Shown piece by piece: positions 46,349 to 59,000 of a DNA stretch of 64,000 bases (position 1 is its first letter; every line of letters begins with the position of its first letter). The stretch covers positions 124,001-188,000 of the forward strand of contig CAXARI010000118.1 in the NCBI GenBank assembly GCA_963971225.1. Reading direction: 5' to 3'. The DNA comes from Melieria omissa. Taxonomy: Eukaryota; Arthropoda; Insecta; Diptera; Ulidiidae. Under the pieces are notes generated by a model. It was not told where the DNA came from. It saw nothing but the letters and a program-made list of their open reading frames with translations, and did not search any database. Position numbers and translations under genes: made by a program.

Positions 46349-47732
46349 GATTGTGCGTACTTAGGTTCCACAAGCATTTGATTGGTTATATAGATCAGAG
46401 GTGCATTCTTTCAATCAGTCGTTGTTGTGACAGCAACGAAGCAACACGTGTGGGGGCTGCGCGGATTTTTGTTTTGTTGCCTCAAGAAATTCTATGTATG
46501 AAAAAAAATTAGATGCTTTTGTTGTTGTAGTTTTTGTGTGTATGATTTTTTGTGTTGGCGATTGGTTGGCCTTTCGGCAATGACAAATGGGAACATTATA
46601 TTTTTTTCACTTATAATTTTAAGGGTCAAGCGAAATGCACAATGTGCTTTCAACTAATTCAACTAATTAAATAATTTGTTTGCATTTTTTTTGGGCAACT
46701 TTACATGTATTGGTTTTTGCTTTTCCATAAGAAGATTTTGGGCACCCCCTGATATAGATGTATCATGTGGTCGATATCACTTTTCCACAACGAAATTCTC
46801 CTGCATTATTTGAGATAGCGAGAAGATTGACCCCATTTATGAAAGCTCAAAACTCCAGCTACGTTTTAAGGTTATTATTTTTTCTATAAACCTAGAATCA
46901 TCATATTTTACAAGCATTTTATCGATTTTGCAGTAGGCAGCCATTTAATGTCACTATTGCGCATCGATCTGTTCATGATTGCCGAATAGTAATCAAATTA
47001 TTGATTTAATTTGATAAAGCTGCAATCTCTAGCTACATTTTAAGGGGTTTTTTATTAACGTAACCCATACCGTTTGGAATCTATAAGCACTTTAGTGGTG
47101 AGTGTGTATTTTGTAATAGGAAGTTTTTCAATGTTATCTTTGCGCATCGATATGCTCATTATTCCTGAAGGATAATGAAAAGTTAGGGACCAATATAGAA
47201 AGCATAAGACTCTGGCTAAATTTTAAGGGGCCAATTATTAATATGCACTTATGCATTTGGTGTTGACAAGCATTTTAGTGGTCGCACCCAAGTAGCAATT
47301 TTTTCAAAGTCACCGTTCCAAATCGATTTGCTTTCGAACCTTGGGGTATAGAAGGATGATTGATACCATTATAGAAAGCATACGAGTCTAGCTAAATAAT
47401 AAGGCATAATATTATTAAAATCCGTTAACGGGTCGAGATTTAACAGCCATAATTTCGATCATGCTGCCGGTGGGATATTTTTTTTATTTACCAAATTGGT
47501 GAAAGGTGGTCACTCTGGCTTAATTTTGACGCCATTTTGATTAAAGTGATTGTGCGTACTTAGGTTCCACAAGCATTTGATTGGTTATATAGATCAGAGG
47601 TGCATTCTTTCAATCAGTCGTTGTTGTGACAGCAACGAAGCAACACGTGTGGGGCTGCACGGCAGCCATTTAATATCACTCTTGCGCATCGATCTGTTCA
47701 TGATTGCCGAATAGTAAGTAGAGTAGTAGACA

Positions 47733-48060
47733 GCCGCCGTGGCTCAGTTGGTTAGTGCGCGGTCCAAGCGAGTCGCATGCAGAGCGACGCTAGTTCGAAT
47801 TCTGCATGTAGTAACACCTAAAAAAAAATAACGGGAAACTCGTTTTCTCTTTCGGTGGCTGTCCTCTCAGCTGGAAATGGCAAACCTCTGAGAGTAAAAA
47901 TTGCCTATGAAAAAGCTCCCAACCTGCCGTTCGGAACCGGCATAAAACTGTAGGTCCCTTCCACCCGCGTACAAAATTCACACGCACAACACGGGTGGTT
48001 GCGGGAAGCTAGGCCTTAGTCTCGCGTAAGCGGGCTGTCGTGCCAATCAATTATTATTAT
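47733..48060 (+). mobile_element. tRNA-derived SINE, copy 16
   Basis: Full-length, with the GGCTGCACGG/TTTAATATCAC upstream flank shared with the copies at 13152, 15994 and 26095. It is the last full-length SINE before the array changes orientation. Confidence 0.8.
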
Positions 48061-51000
48061 GATTGTGCGTACTTAGGTTCCACAAGCATTTGATTGGTTA
48101 TATAGATCAGAGGTGCATTCTTTCAATCAGTCGTTGTTGTGACAGCAACGAAGCAACACGTGTGGGGGCTGCGCGGATTTTTGTTTTGTTGCCTCAAGAA
48201 ATTGTATGTATGAAAAAAAATTAGATGCTTTTGTTGTTGTAGTTTTTGTGTTGGCGATTGGTTGGCCTTTCGGCAATGACAAATGGGAACATTATATTTT
48301 TTTCACTTATAATTTTAAGGGTCAAGCGAAATGCACAATGTGCTTTCAAATAATTAAATAATTTGTTTGAATTTTTTTTGGGCAACTTTACATGTATTGG
48401 TTTTTGCTTTTCCATAAGAAGATTTTGGGCACCCCCTGATATAGATGTATCATGTGGTCGATATCACTTTTCCACAACGAAATTCTCCTGCATTATTTGA
48501 GATAACGAGAAGATTGACCCCATTTATGAAAGCTCAAAACTCCAGCTAGGTTTTAAGGTTATTATTTTTTCTATAAACCTAGAATCATCATATTTTACAA
48601 GCATTTTATCGATTTTGCAGTAGGCAGCCATTTAATGTCACTCTTGCGCATCGATCTGTTCATGATTGCCTAATAGTAATCAAATTATTGATTTAATTTG
48701 ATAAAGCTGCAATCTCTAGCTACATTTTAAGGGGTTTTTTATTAACGTAACCCATACCGTTTGGAATCTATAAGCACTTTAGTGGTGAGTGTGTATTTTG
48801 TAATAATTATTATTATGATTGTGCGTACTTAGGTTCCACAAGCATTTGATTGGTTATATAGATCAGAGGTGCATTCTTTCAATCAGTCGTTGTTGTGACA
48901 GCAACGAAGCAACACGTGTGGGGGCTGCGCGGATTTTTGTTTTGTTGCCTCAAGAAATTCTATGTATGAAAAAAATTAGATGCTTTTGTTGTTGTAGTTT
49001 TTGTGTGTATGCTTTTTTGTGTTGGCGATTGGTTGGCCTTTCGGCAATGTCAAATAGGAACATTATATTTTTTTCACTTATAATTTTAAGGGTCAAGCGA
49101 AATGCACAATGTGCTTTCAACTAATTCAATTAATTAAATAATTTGTTTGCATTTTTTTGGGCAACTTTAAATGTATTGGTTTTTGCTTTTCCATAAGAAG
49201 ACTTTGGGCACCCCTGATATAGATGGCAGTTTTTCAATGTTATCCTTGCGCATCGATATGCTCATTATTCCTGAAGGATAATGAAAAGGTAGGGACCAAT
49301 ATAGAAAGCATAAGACTCTGGCTAAATTTTAAGGGGTCAATTATTAATATGCACTTATGCATTTGGTGTTGACAAGCATTTTAGTGGTTGCACCCACAAA
49401 TTATTTAATGAATTGAATTAGTTGAAAGCACATTGTGCATTTCGCTTGACCCTTAAAATTATAAGTGAAAAAAATATTATGTTCCCATTTGTCATTGCCG
49501 AAAGGCCAACCAATCGCCAAAACAAAAACTACAACAACAAAAGCATCTAATTTTTTTTCATACATAGAATTTCTTGAGGCTACAAAACAAAAATCCGCGC
49601 AGCCCCCACACGTGTTGCTTCGTTGCTGTCACAACAACGACTGATTGAAAGAATGCACCTCTGATCTACATAATCAATCAAATGCTTGTGGAACCTAAGT
49701 ACGCACAATCACTTTAATCAAAATGGCGTCAAAATTAAGCCAGAGTGACGACCTTTCACCAATTTGGTAAATAAAAAAAATAACCCACCGCCAGCATGAT
49801 CGAAATTATGGCTGTTAAATCTCGACCCGTTAATGGATTTTAATAATATTATGCCTTATTATTTAGCTAGACTCGTATGCTTTCTATAATGGTATCAATC
49901 ATCCTTCTATACCCCAAGGTTCGAAAGCAAATCGATTTGGAACGGTGACTTTGAAAAAATTGCTACTTGGGTGCGACCACTAAAATGCTTGTCAACACCA
50001 AATGCATAAGTGCATATTAATAATTGACCCCTTAAAATTTAGCCAGAGTCTTATGCTTTCTATATTGGTCCCTAACTTTTCATTATCCTTCAGGAATAAT
50101 GAGCATATCGATGCGCAAGGATAACATTGAAAAACTGCCTATTACAAAATACACACTCACCACTAAAGTGCTTATAGATTCCAAACGGTATGGGTTACGT
50201 TAATAAGAAACCCCTTAAAATGTAGCTAGAGAATGCTGCTTTATCAAATTAAATCAATAATTTGATTACTATTCGGCAATCATGAACAGATCGATGCGCA
50301 AGGGTGACATTAAATGGCTGCCTACTGCAAAATCGATAAAATGCTTGTAAAATATGATGATTCTAGGTTTATAGAAAAAATAATAACCTTAAAACCTAGC
50401 TGGAGTTTTGAGCTTTCATAAATGGGGTCAATCTTCTCGTTATCTCAAATAATGCAGGAGAATTTCGTTGTGGAAAAGTGATATCGACCACATGATACAT
50501 CTATATCAGGGGGTGCCCAAAATATTCTTATGGAAAAGCAAAAACCAATACATATAAAGTTGCCCAAAAAATGCAAACAAATTATTTAATTAATTGAATT
50601 AGTTGAAAGCACATTGTGCATTTCGCTTGACCCTTAAAATTATAAGTGAAAAAAATATAATGTTCCCATTTGTCATTGCCGAAAGGCCAACCAATCGCCA
50701 ACACAAAAACTACAACAACAAAAGCATCTAATTTTTTTTCATAGATACAATTTCTTGAGGCAACAAAACAAAAATCCGCGCAGCCCCCACACGTGTTGCT
50801 TCGTTGCTGTCACAACAACGACTGATTGAAAGAATGCACCTCTGATCTATATAACCAATCAAATGCTTGTGGAACCTAAGTACGCACAATCACTTTAATC
50901 AAAATGGCGTCAAAATGAAGCCAGAGTGACCACCTTTCACCAATTTGTTAAATAAAAAAAATATCCCACCGGCAGCATGATCGAAATTATGGCTCTTAAA

Positions 51001-53599
51001 TCTCGACCCGTTAACGGATTTTAATAATATTATGCCTTATTATTTAGCTAGACTCGTATGCTTTCTATAATGGTATCAACCATCCTTCTATACCCCAAAG
51101 TTCGAAAGCAAATCGATTTGGAACGGTGACTTTGAAAAAATTGCTACTTGGGTGCAACCACTAAAATGCTTGTCAACACCAAATGCATAAGTGCATATTA
51201 ATAATTGACCCCTTAAAATTTAGCCAGAGTCTTATGCTTTCTATATTTGTCCCTACCTTTTCATTATCCTTCAGGAATAATGAGCATATCGATGCGCAAG
51301 GATAACATTGAAAAACTGCCTATTACAAAATACACACTCACCACTAAAGTGCTTATAGATTCCAAACGGTATGGGTTACGTTAATAAAAAACCCCTTAAA
51401 ATGTAGCTAGAGATTGCAGCTTTATCAAATTAAATCAATAACTTGATTACTATTCCGCAATCATGAACAGATCGATGCGCAAAAGTGACATTAAATGGCT
51501 GACTACTGCAAAATCGATAAAATGCTTGTAAAATATGATGATTCTAGGTGTATAGAAAAAATAATAACCTTAAAACCTAGCTGGAGTTTTGAGCTTTCAT
51601 AAATGGGGTCAATCTTCTCGCTATCTCAAATAATGCAGGAGAATTTCGTTGTGGAAAAGTTATATCGACCACATGATACATCTATATCAGGGGTGCCCAA
51701 AGTCTTCTTATGGAAAAGCAAAAACCAATACATGTAAAGTTGCCCAAAAAATGCAAACAAATTATTTAATTAATTGAATTAGTTGAAAGCACATTGTGCA
51801 TTTCGCTTGACCCTTAAAATTATAAGTGAAAAAAATATTATGTTCCCATTTGTCATTGCCGAAAGGCCAACCAATCGCCAAAACAAAAACTACAACAACA
51901 AAAGCATCTAATGTTTTTTCATACATACAATTTCTTGAGGCAACAAAACAAAAATCCGCGCAGCCCCCACACGTGTTGCTTCGTTGCTGTCACAACAACG
52001 ACTGATTGAAAGAATGCACCTCTGATCTATATAACCAATCAAATGCTTGTGGAACCTAAGTACGCACAATCATAATAATAATTATTACAAAAAAAACAAT
52101 CACCACTAAAGTGCTTATAGATTCCAAACGGTATGGGTTACGTTAATAAAAATCCCTTAAAATGTAGCTAGAGATTGCAGCTTTATCAAATTAAATCAAT
52201 AATTTGATTACTATTAGGCAATCATGAACAGATCGATGCGCAAGAGTGACATTAAATGGCTGCCTACTGCAAAATCGATAAAATGCTTGAAAAATATGAT
52301 GATTCTAGGATTATAGAAAAAATAATAACCTTAAAACCTAGCTGGAGTTTTGAGCTTTCATAAATGGGGTCAATCTTCTCGCTATCTCGAATACTGCAGG
52401 AGAATTTCGTTGTGGAAAAGTGAATATCGACCACATGATACATCTATATCAGGGGTGCACAAAGTCTTCTTATGGAAAAGCAAAAACCAATACATTTAAA
52501 GTTGCCCCAAAAATGCAAACAAATTATTTAATTAATTGAATTAGTTGAAAGCACATTGTGCATTTCGCTTGACCCTTAAAATTATAAGTGAAAAAAATAT
52601 AATGTTCCCATTTGTCATTGCCGAAAGGCCAACCAATCGCCAAAACAAAAACTACAACAACAAAATCATCTAATTTTTTTTCATACATACAATTTCTTGA
52701 GGCAACAAAACAAAAATCCGCGCAGCCCCCACACGTGTTGCTTCGTTGCTGTCACAACAACGACTGATTGAAAGAATGCACCTCTGATCTATATAACCAA
52801 TCAAATGCTTGTGGAACCTAAGTACGCACAATCATAATAATAATTATTACAAAATACACACTCACCACTAAAGTGCTTATAGATTCCAAACGGTATGGGT
52901 TACGTTAATAAAAAACCCCTTAAAATGTAGCTAGAGATTGCAGCTTTATCAAATTAAATCAATAATTTGATTACTATTCGGCAATCATGAACCGATCGAT
53001 GGGCAAGAGTGACATTAAATGGCTGCCTACTGCAAAATCGATAAAATGCTTGTAAAATATGATGATTCTAGGTTTATAGAAAAAATAATAACCTTAAAAC
53101 CTAGCTGGAGTTTTGAGCTTTCATAAATGGGGTCAATCTTCTCGCTATCTCAAATAATGCAGGAGAATTTCGTTGTGGAAAAGTGATATCGACCACATGA
53201 TACATCTATATCAGGGGGTGCCCAAAATCTTCTTATGGAAAAGCAAAAACCAATACATGTAAAGTTGCCCAAAAAAAATGCAAACAAATTATTTAATTAG
53301 TTGAATTAGTTGAAAGCACATTGTGCATTTCGCTTGACCCTTAAAATTATAAGTGAAAAAAATATAATGTTCCCATTTGTCATTGCCGAAAGGCCAACCA
53401 ATCGCCAACACAAAAACTACAACAACAAAAGCATCTAATTTTTTTTCATACATGCAATTTCTTGAGGCAACAAAACAAAAATCCGCGCAGCCCCCACACG
53501 TGTTGCTTCGTTGCTGTCACAACAACGACTGATTGAAAGAATGCACCTCTGATCTATATAACCAATCAAATGCTTGTGGAACCTAAGTACGCACAATCA

Positions 53600-53776
53600 T
53601 AATAATAATTGATTGGCACGACAGCCCGCTTACGCGAGACTAAGGCCTAGCTTCCCGCAACCACCCGTGTTGTGCGTGTGAATTTTGTACGCGGGTGGAA
53701 GGGACCTACAGTTTTATGCCGGTTCCGAACGGCAGGTTGGGAGCTTTTTCATAGGCAATTTTTACTCTCAGAGGTT
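53600..53776 (-). mobile_element. 5'-truncated SINE, inverted arm, copy 1
   Basis: Reads tail to body on the + strand from the ATAATAATAATTGATTGGC end and stops at CTCTCAGAGGTT. The tRNA-like head with its A and B boxes is missing; satellite (AATAAATGGCTGCC) follows directly. It has no internal promoter left. Confidence 0.8.
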
Positions 53777-55847
53777 CAATAAATGGCTGCCGCGCAGCCC
53801 CACACGTGTTGCTTCGTTGCTGTCACAACAACGACTGATTGAAAGAATGCACCTCTGATCTATATAACCAATCAAATGCTTGTGGAACCTAACTACGCAC
53901 AATCACTTTAATCAAAATGGCGTCAAAATTAAGCCAGAGTGACCACCTTTCACCAATTTGTTAAATAAAAAAAATATCCCACCGGCAGCATGATCGAAAT
54001 TATGGCTCTTAAATCTCGACCCGTTAACGGAGTTTAATAATATTATGCCTTATTATTTAGCTAGACTCGTATGCTTTCTATAATGGTATCAATTATCCTT
54101 CTATACCCCAAGGTTCGAAAGCAAATCGATTTGGAACGGTGACTTTGAAAAAATTGCTACTTGGGTGCGACCACTAAAATGCTTGTCAACACCATATGCA
54201 TAAGTGCATATTAATAATTGACCCCTTAAAATTTAGCCAGAGTCTTATGCTTTCTATATTGGTCCCTACCTTTTCATTATCCGTCAGGAATAATGAGCAT
54301 ATCGATGCGCAAGGATAACATTGAAAAACTGCCTATTACAAAATACACACTCACCACTAAAGTGCTTATAGATTCCAAACGGTATGGGTTACGTTAATAA
54401 AAAACCCCTTAAAATGTAGCTAGAGATTGCAGCTTTATCAAATTAAATCAATAATTTGATTACTATTAGGCAATCATGAACAGATCGATGCGCAAGAGTG
54501 ACATTAAATGGCTGCCTACTGCAAAATCGATAAAATGCTTGTAAAATATGATGATTCTAGGTTTATAGAAAAAATAATAACCTTAAAACCTAGCTGGAGT
54601 TTTGAGCTTTCATAAATGGGGTCAATCTTCTCGCTATCTCAAATAATGCAGGAGAATTTCGTTGTGGAAAAGTGATACCGACCACATGATACATCTATAT
54701 CAGGGGTGCCCAAAGTCTTCTTATGGAAAAGCAAAAACCAATACATTTAAAGTTGCCCCAAAAATGCAAACAAATTATTTAATTAATTGAATTAGTTGAA
54801 AGCACATTGTGCATTTCGCTTGACCCTTAAAATTATAAGTGAAAAAAATATAATGTTCCCATTTGTCATTGCCGAAAGGCCAACCAATCGCCAAAACAAA
54901 AACTACAACAACAAAAGCATCTAATTTTTTTTCATACATAGAATTTCTTGAGGCAACAAAACAAAAATCCGCGCAGCCCCCACACGTGTTGCTTCGTTGC
55001 TGTCACAACAACGACTGATTGAAAGAATGCACCTCTGATCTATATAACCAATCAAATGCTTGTGGAACCTAAGTACGCACAATCATAATAATAATTATTA
55101 CAAAATACACACTCACCACTAAAGTGCTTATAGATTCCAAACGGTATGGGTTACGTAAATAAAGAACCCCTTAAAATGTAGCTAGAGATTGCAGCTTTAT
55201 CAAATTAAATCAACAATTTGATTACTAGTAGGCAATCATGAACAGATCGATGCGCAAGAGTGACATTAAATGGCTGCCTACTGCAAAATCGATAAAATGC
55301 TTGTAAAATATGATGATTCTAGGTTTATAGAAAAAATAATAAACTTAAAACCTAGCTGGAGTTTTGAGCTTTCATAAATGGGGTCAATCTTCTCGTTATC
55401 TCAAATAATGCAGGAGAATTTCGTTGTGGAAAAGTGATATCGACCACATGATACATCTATATCAGGGGTGCCCAAAATATTCTTATGGAAAAGCAAAAAC
55501 CAATACATATAAAGTTGCCCAAAAAATGCAAACAAATTATTTAATTAATTGAATTAGTTGAAAGCACATTGTGCATTTCGCTTGACCCTTAAAATTATAA
55601 GTGAAAAAAATATAATGTTCCCATTTGTCATTGCCGAAAGGCCAACCAATCGCCAACACAAAAACTACAACAACAAAAGCATCTAATTTTTTTTCATACA
55701 TAGAATTTCTTGAGGCAACAAAACAAAAATCCGCGCAGCCCCCACACGTGTTGCTTCGTTGCTGTCACAACAACGACTGATTGAAAGAATGCACCTCTGA
55801 TCTATATAACCAATCAAATGCTTGTGGAACCTAAGTACGCACAATCA

Positions 55848-56024
55848 TAATAATAATTGATTGGCACGACAGCCCGCTTACGCGAGACTAAGGCCTAGCT
55901 TCCCGCAACCACCCGTGTTGTGCCTGTGAATTTTGTACGCGGGTGGAAGGGACCTACAGTTTTATGCCGGTTCCGAACGGCAGGTTGGGAGCTTTTTCAT
56001 AGGCAATTTTTACTCTCAGAGGTT
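55848..56024 (-). mobile_element. 5'-truncated SINE, inverted arm, copy 2
   Basis: Same truncation point as at 53776, offset 2248 bp, so both come from one truncated copy spread by the higher-order repeat. One change is TGTGCCTGTG in place of TGTGCGTGTG. Confidence 0.8.
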
Positions 56025-59000
56025 CAATAAATGGCTGCCGCGCAGCCCCACACGTGTTGCTTCGTTGCTGTCACAACAACGACTGATTGAAAGAATGCAC
56101 CTCTGATCTATATAACCAATCAAATGCTTGTGGAACCTAACTACGCACAATCACTTTAATCAAAATGGCGTCAAAATTAAGCCAGAGTGACCACCTTTCA
56201 CCAATTTGTTAAATAAAAAAAATATCCCACCGGCAGCATGATCGAAATTATGGCTCTTAAATCTCGACCCGTTAACGGAGTTTAATAATATTATGCCTTA
56301 TTATTTAGCTAGACTCGTATGCTTTCTATAATGGTATCAATTATCCTTCTATACCCCAAGGTTCGAAAGCAAATCGATTTGGAACGGTGACTTTGAAAAA
56401 ATTGCTACTTGGGTGCGACCACTAAAATGCTTGTCAACACCATATGCATAAGTGCATATTAATAATTGACCCCTTAAAATTTAGCCAGAGTCTTATGCTT
56501 TCTATATTGGTCCCTACCTTTTCATTATCCGTCAGGAATAATGAGCATATCGATGCGCAAGGATAACATTGAAAAACTGCCTATTACAAAATACACACTC
56601 ACCACTAAAGTGCTTATAGATTCCAAACGGTATGGGTTACGTTAATAAAAAACCCCTTAAAATGTAGCTAGAGATTGCAGCTTTATCAAATTAAATCAAT
56701 AATTTGATTACTATTAGGCAATCATGAACAGATCGATGCGCAAGAGTGACATTAAATGGCTGCCTACTGCAAAATCGATAAAATGCTTGAAAAATATGAT
56801 GATTCTAGGATTATAGAAAAAATAATAACCTTAAAACCTAGCTGGAGTTTTGGGCTTTCATAAATGGGGTCAATCTTCTCGCTATCTCGAATACTGCAGG
56901 AGAATTTCGTTGTGGAAAAGTGATATCGACCACATGATACATCTATATCAGGGGTGCCCAAAGTCTTCTTATGGAAAAGCAAAAACCAATACATTTAAAG
57001 TTGCCCCAAAAATGCAAACAAATTATTTAATTAATTGAATTAGTTGAAAGCACATTGTGCATTTCGCTTGACCCTTAAAATTATAAGTGAAAAAAATTTA
57101 ATGTTCCCATTTGTCATTGCCGAATGGCCAACCAATCGCCCAAACAAAAACTACAACAACAAAAGCATCTAATTTTTTTTCATACATAGAATTTCTTGAG
57201 GCAACAAAACAAAAATCCGCGCAGCCCCCACACGTGTTGCTTCGTTGCTGTCACAACAACGACTGATTGAAAGAATGCACCTCTGATCTATATAACCAAT
57301 CAAATGCTTGTGGAACCTAAGTACGCACAATCATAATAATAATTATTACAAAATACACACTCACCACTAAAGTGCTTATAGATTCCAAACGGTATGGGTT
57401 ACGTTAATAAAAAACCCCTTAAAATGTAGCTAGAGATTGCAGCTTTATCAAATTAAATCAATAATTTGATTACTATTCGGCAATCATGAACAGATCGATG
57501 CGCAAGAGTGACATTAAATGGCTGCCTACTGCAAAATCGATAAAATGCTTGTAAAATATGATGATTCTAGGTTTATAGAAAAAATAATAACCTTAAAACC
57601 TAGCTGGAGTTTTGAGCTTTCATAAATGGGGTCAATCTTCTCGCTATCTCAAATAATGCAGGAGAATTTCGTTGTGGAAAAGTGATATCGACCACATGAT
57701 ACATCTATATCAGGGGGTGCCCAAAATCTTCTTATGGAAAAGCAAAAACCAATACATGTAAAGTTGCCCAAAAAAATGCAAACAAATTATTTAATTAGTT
57801 GAATTAGTTGAAAGCACATTGTGCATTTCGCTTGACCCTTAAAATTATAAGTGAAAAAAATATAATGTTCCCATTTGTCATTGCCGAAAGGCCAACCAAT
57901 CGCCAACACAAAAACTACAACAACAAAAGCATCTAATTTTTTTTCATACATAGAATTTCTTGAGGCAACAAAACAAAAATCCGCGCAGCCCCCACACGTG
58001 TTGCTTCGTTGCTGTCACAACAACGACTGATTGAAAGAATGCACCTCTGATCTATATAACCAATCAAATGCTTGTGGAACCTAAGTACGCACAATCACTT
58101 TAATCAAAATGGCGTCAAAATTAAGCCAGAGTGACCACCTTTAACCAATTTGGTAAATAAAAAAAATATCCCACCGGCAGCATGATCGAAATTATGGCTG
58201 TTAAATCTCGACCCGTTAACGGATTTTAATAATATTATGCCTTATTATTTAGCTAGACTCGTATGCTTTCTATTATGGTATCAATCATCCTTCTATACCC
58301 CAAGGTTCGAAAGCAAATCGATTTGGAACGGTGACTTTGAAAAAATTGCTACTTGGGTGCAACCACTAAAATGCTTGTCAACACCAAATGCATAAGTGCA
58401 TATTAATAATTGACCCCTTAAAATTTAGCCAGAGTCTTATGCTTTCTATATTTGTCCCTACCTTTTCATTATCCTTCAGGAATAATGAGCATATCGATGC
58501 GCAAGGATAACATTGAAAAACTGCCTATTACAAAATACACACTCACCACTAAAGTGCTTATAGATTCCAAACGGTATGGGTTACGTTAATAAAAAACCCC
58601 TTAAAATGTAGCTAGAGATTGCAGCTTTATCAAATTAAATCAATAACTTGATTGCTATTCCGCAATCATGAACAGATCGATGCGCAAAAGTGACATTAAA
58701 TGGCTGCCTACTGCAAAATCGATAAAATGCTTGTAGAATATGATGATTCTAGGTTTATAGAAAAAATAATAACCTTAAAACCTAGCTGGAGTTTTGAGCT
58801 TTCATAAATGGGGTCAATCTTCTCGCTATCTCAAATAATGCAGGAGAATTTCGTTGTGGAAAAGTTATATCGACCACATGATACATCTATATCAGGGGTT
58901 CCCAAAGTCTTCTTATGGAAAAGCAAAAACCAATACATGTAAAGTTGCCCAAAAAATGCAAACAAATTATTTAATTAATTGAATTAGTTGAAAGCACATT

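Larger units (their letters stand above)
43133..49396 (+). repeat. Complex satellite array, + arm block 5
   Basis: Anchors at 43714, 44897, 46608, 48304 and 49075 give units of 1183, 1711, 1696 and 771 bp. The stretch 47.6-48.6 kb matches 26.0-26.95 kb (offset 21638) but lacks the LTR insertion. From about 48.6 kb it instead matches 23.3-23.9 kb (offset 25283). The last unit joins GATATAGATG to GCAGTTTTTC (about 49225), the same rare junction as at position 37, and is cut at the orientation switch. Confidence 0.93.

Noticed and set aside
1..49396. CRISPR array
   Set aside because: Repeats are about 0.5-1.2 kb, contiguous and without unique spacers, and the transposons are eukaryotic.
49397..49397. 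Orientation switch as a sequencing fold-back artefact
   Set aside because: A fold-back would give the reverse complement of the sequence immediately before it. Here the inverted sequence resembles a unit 13 kb away and carries its own elements. Not excluded, but less likely.
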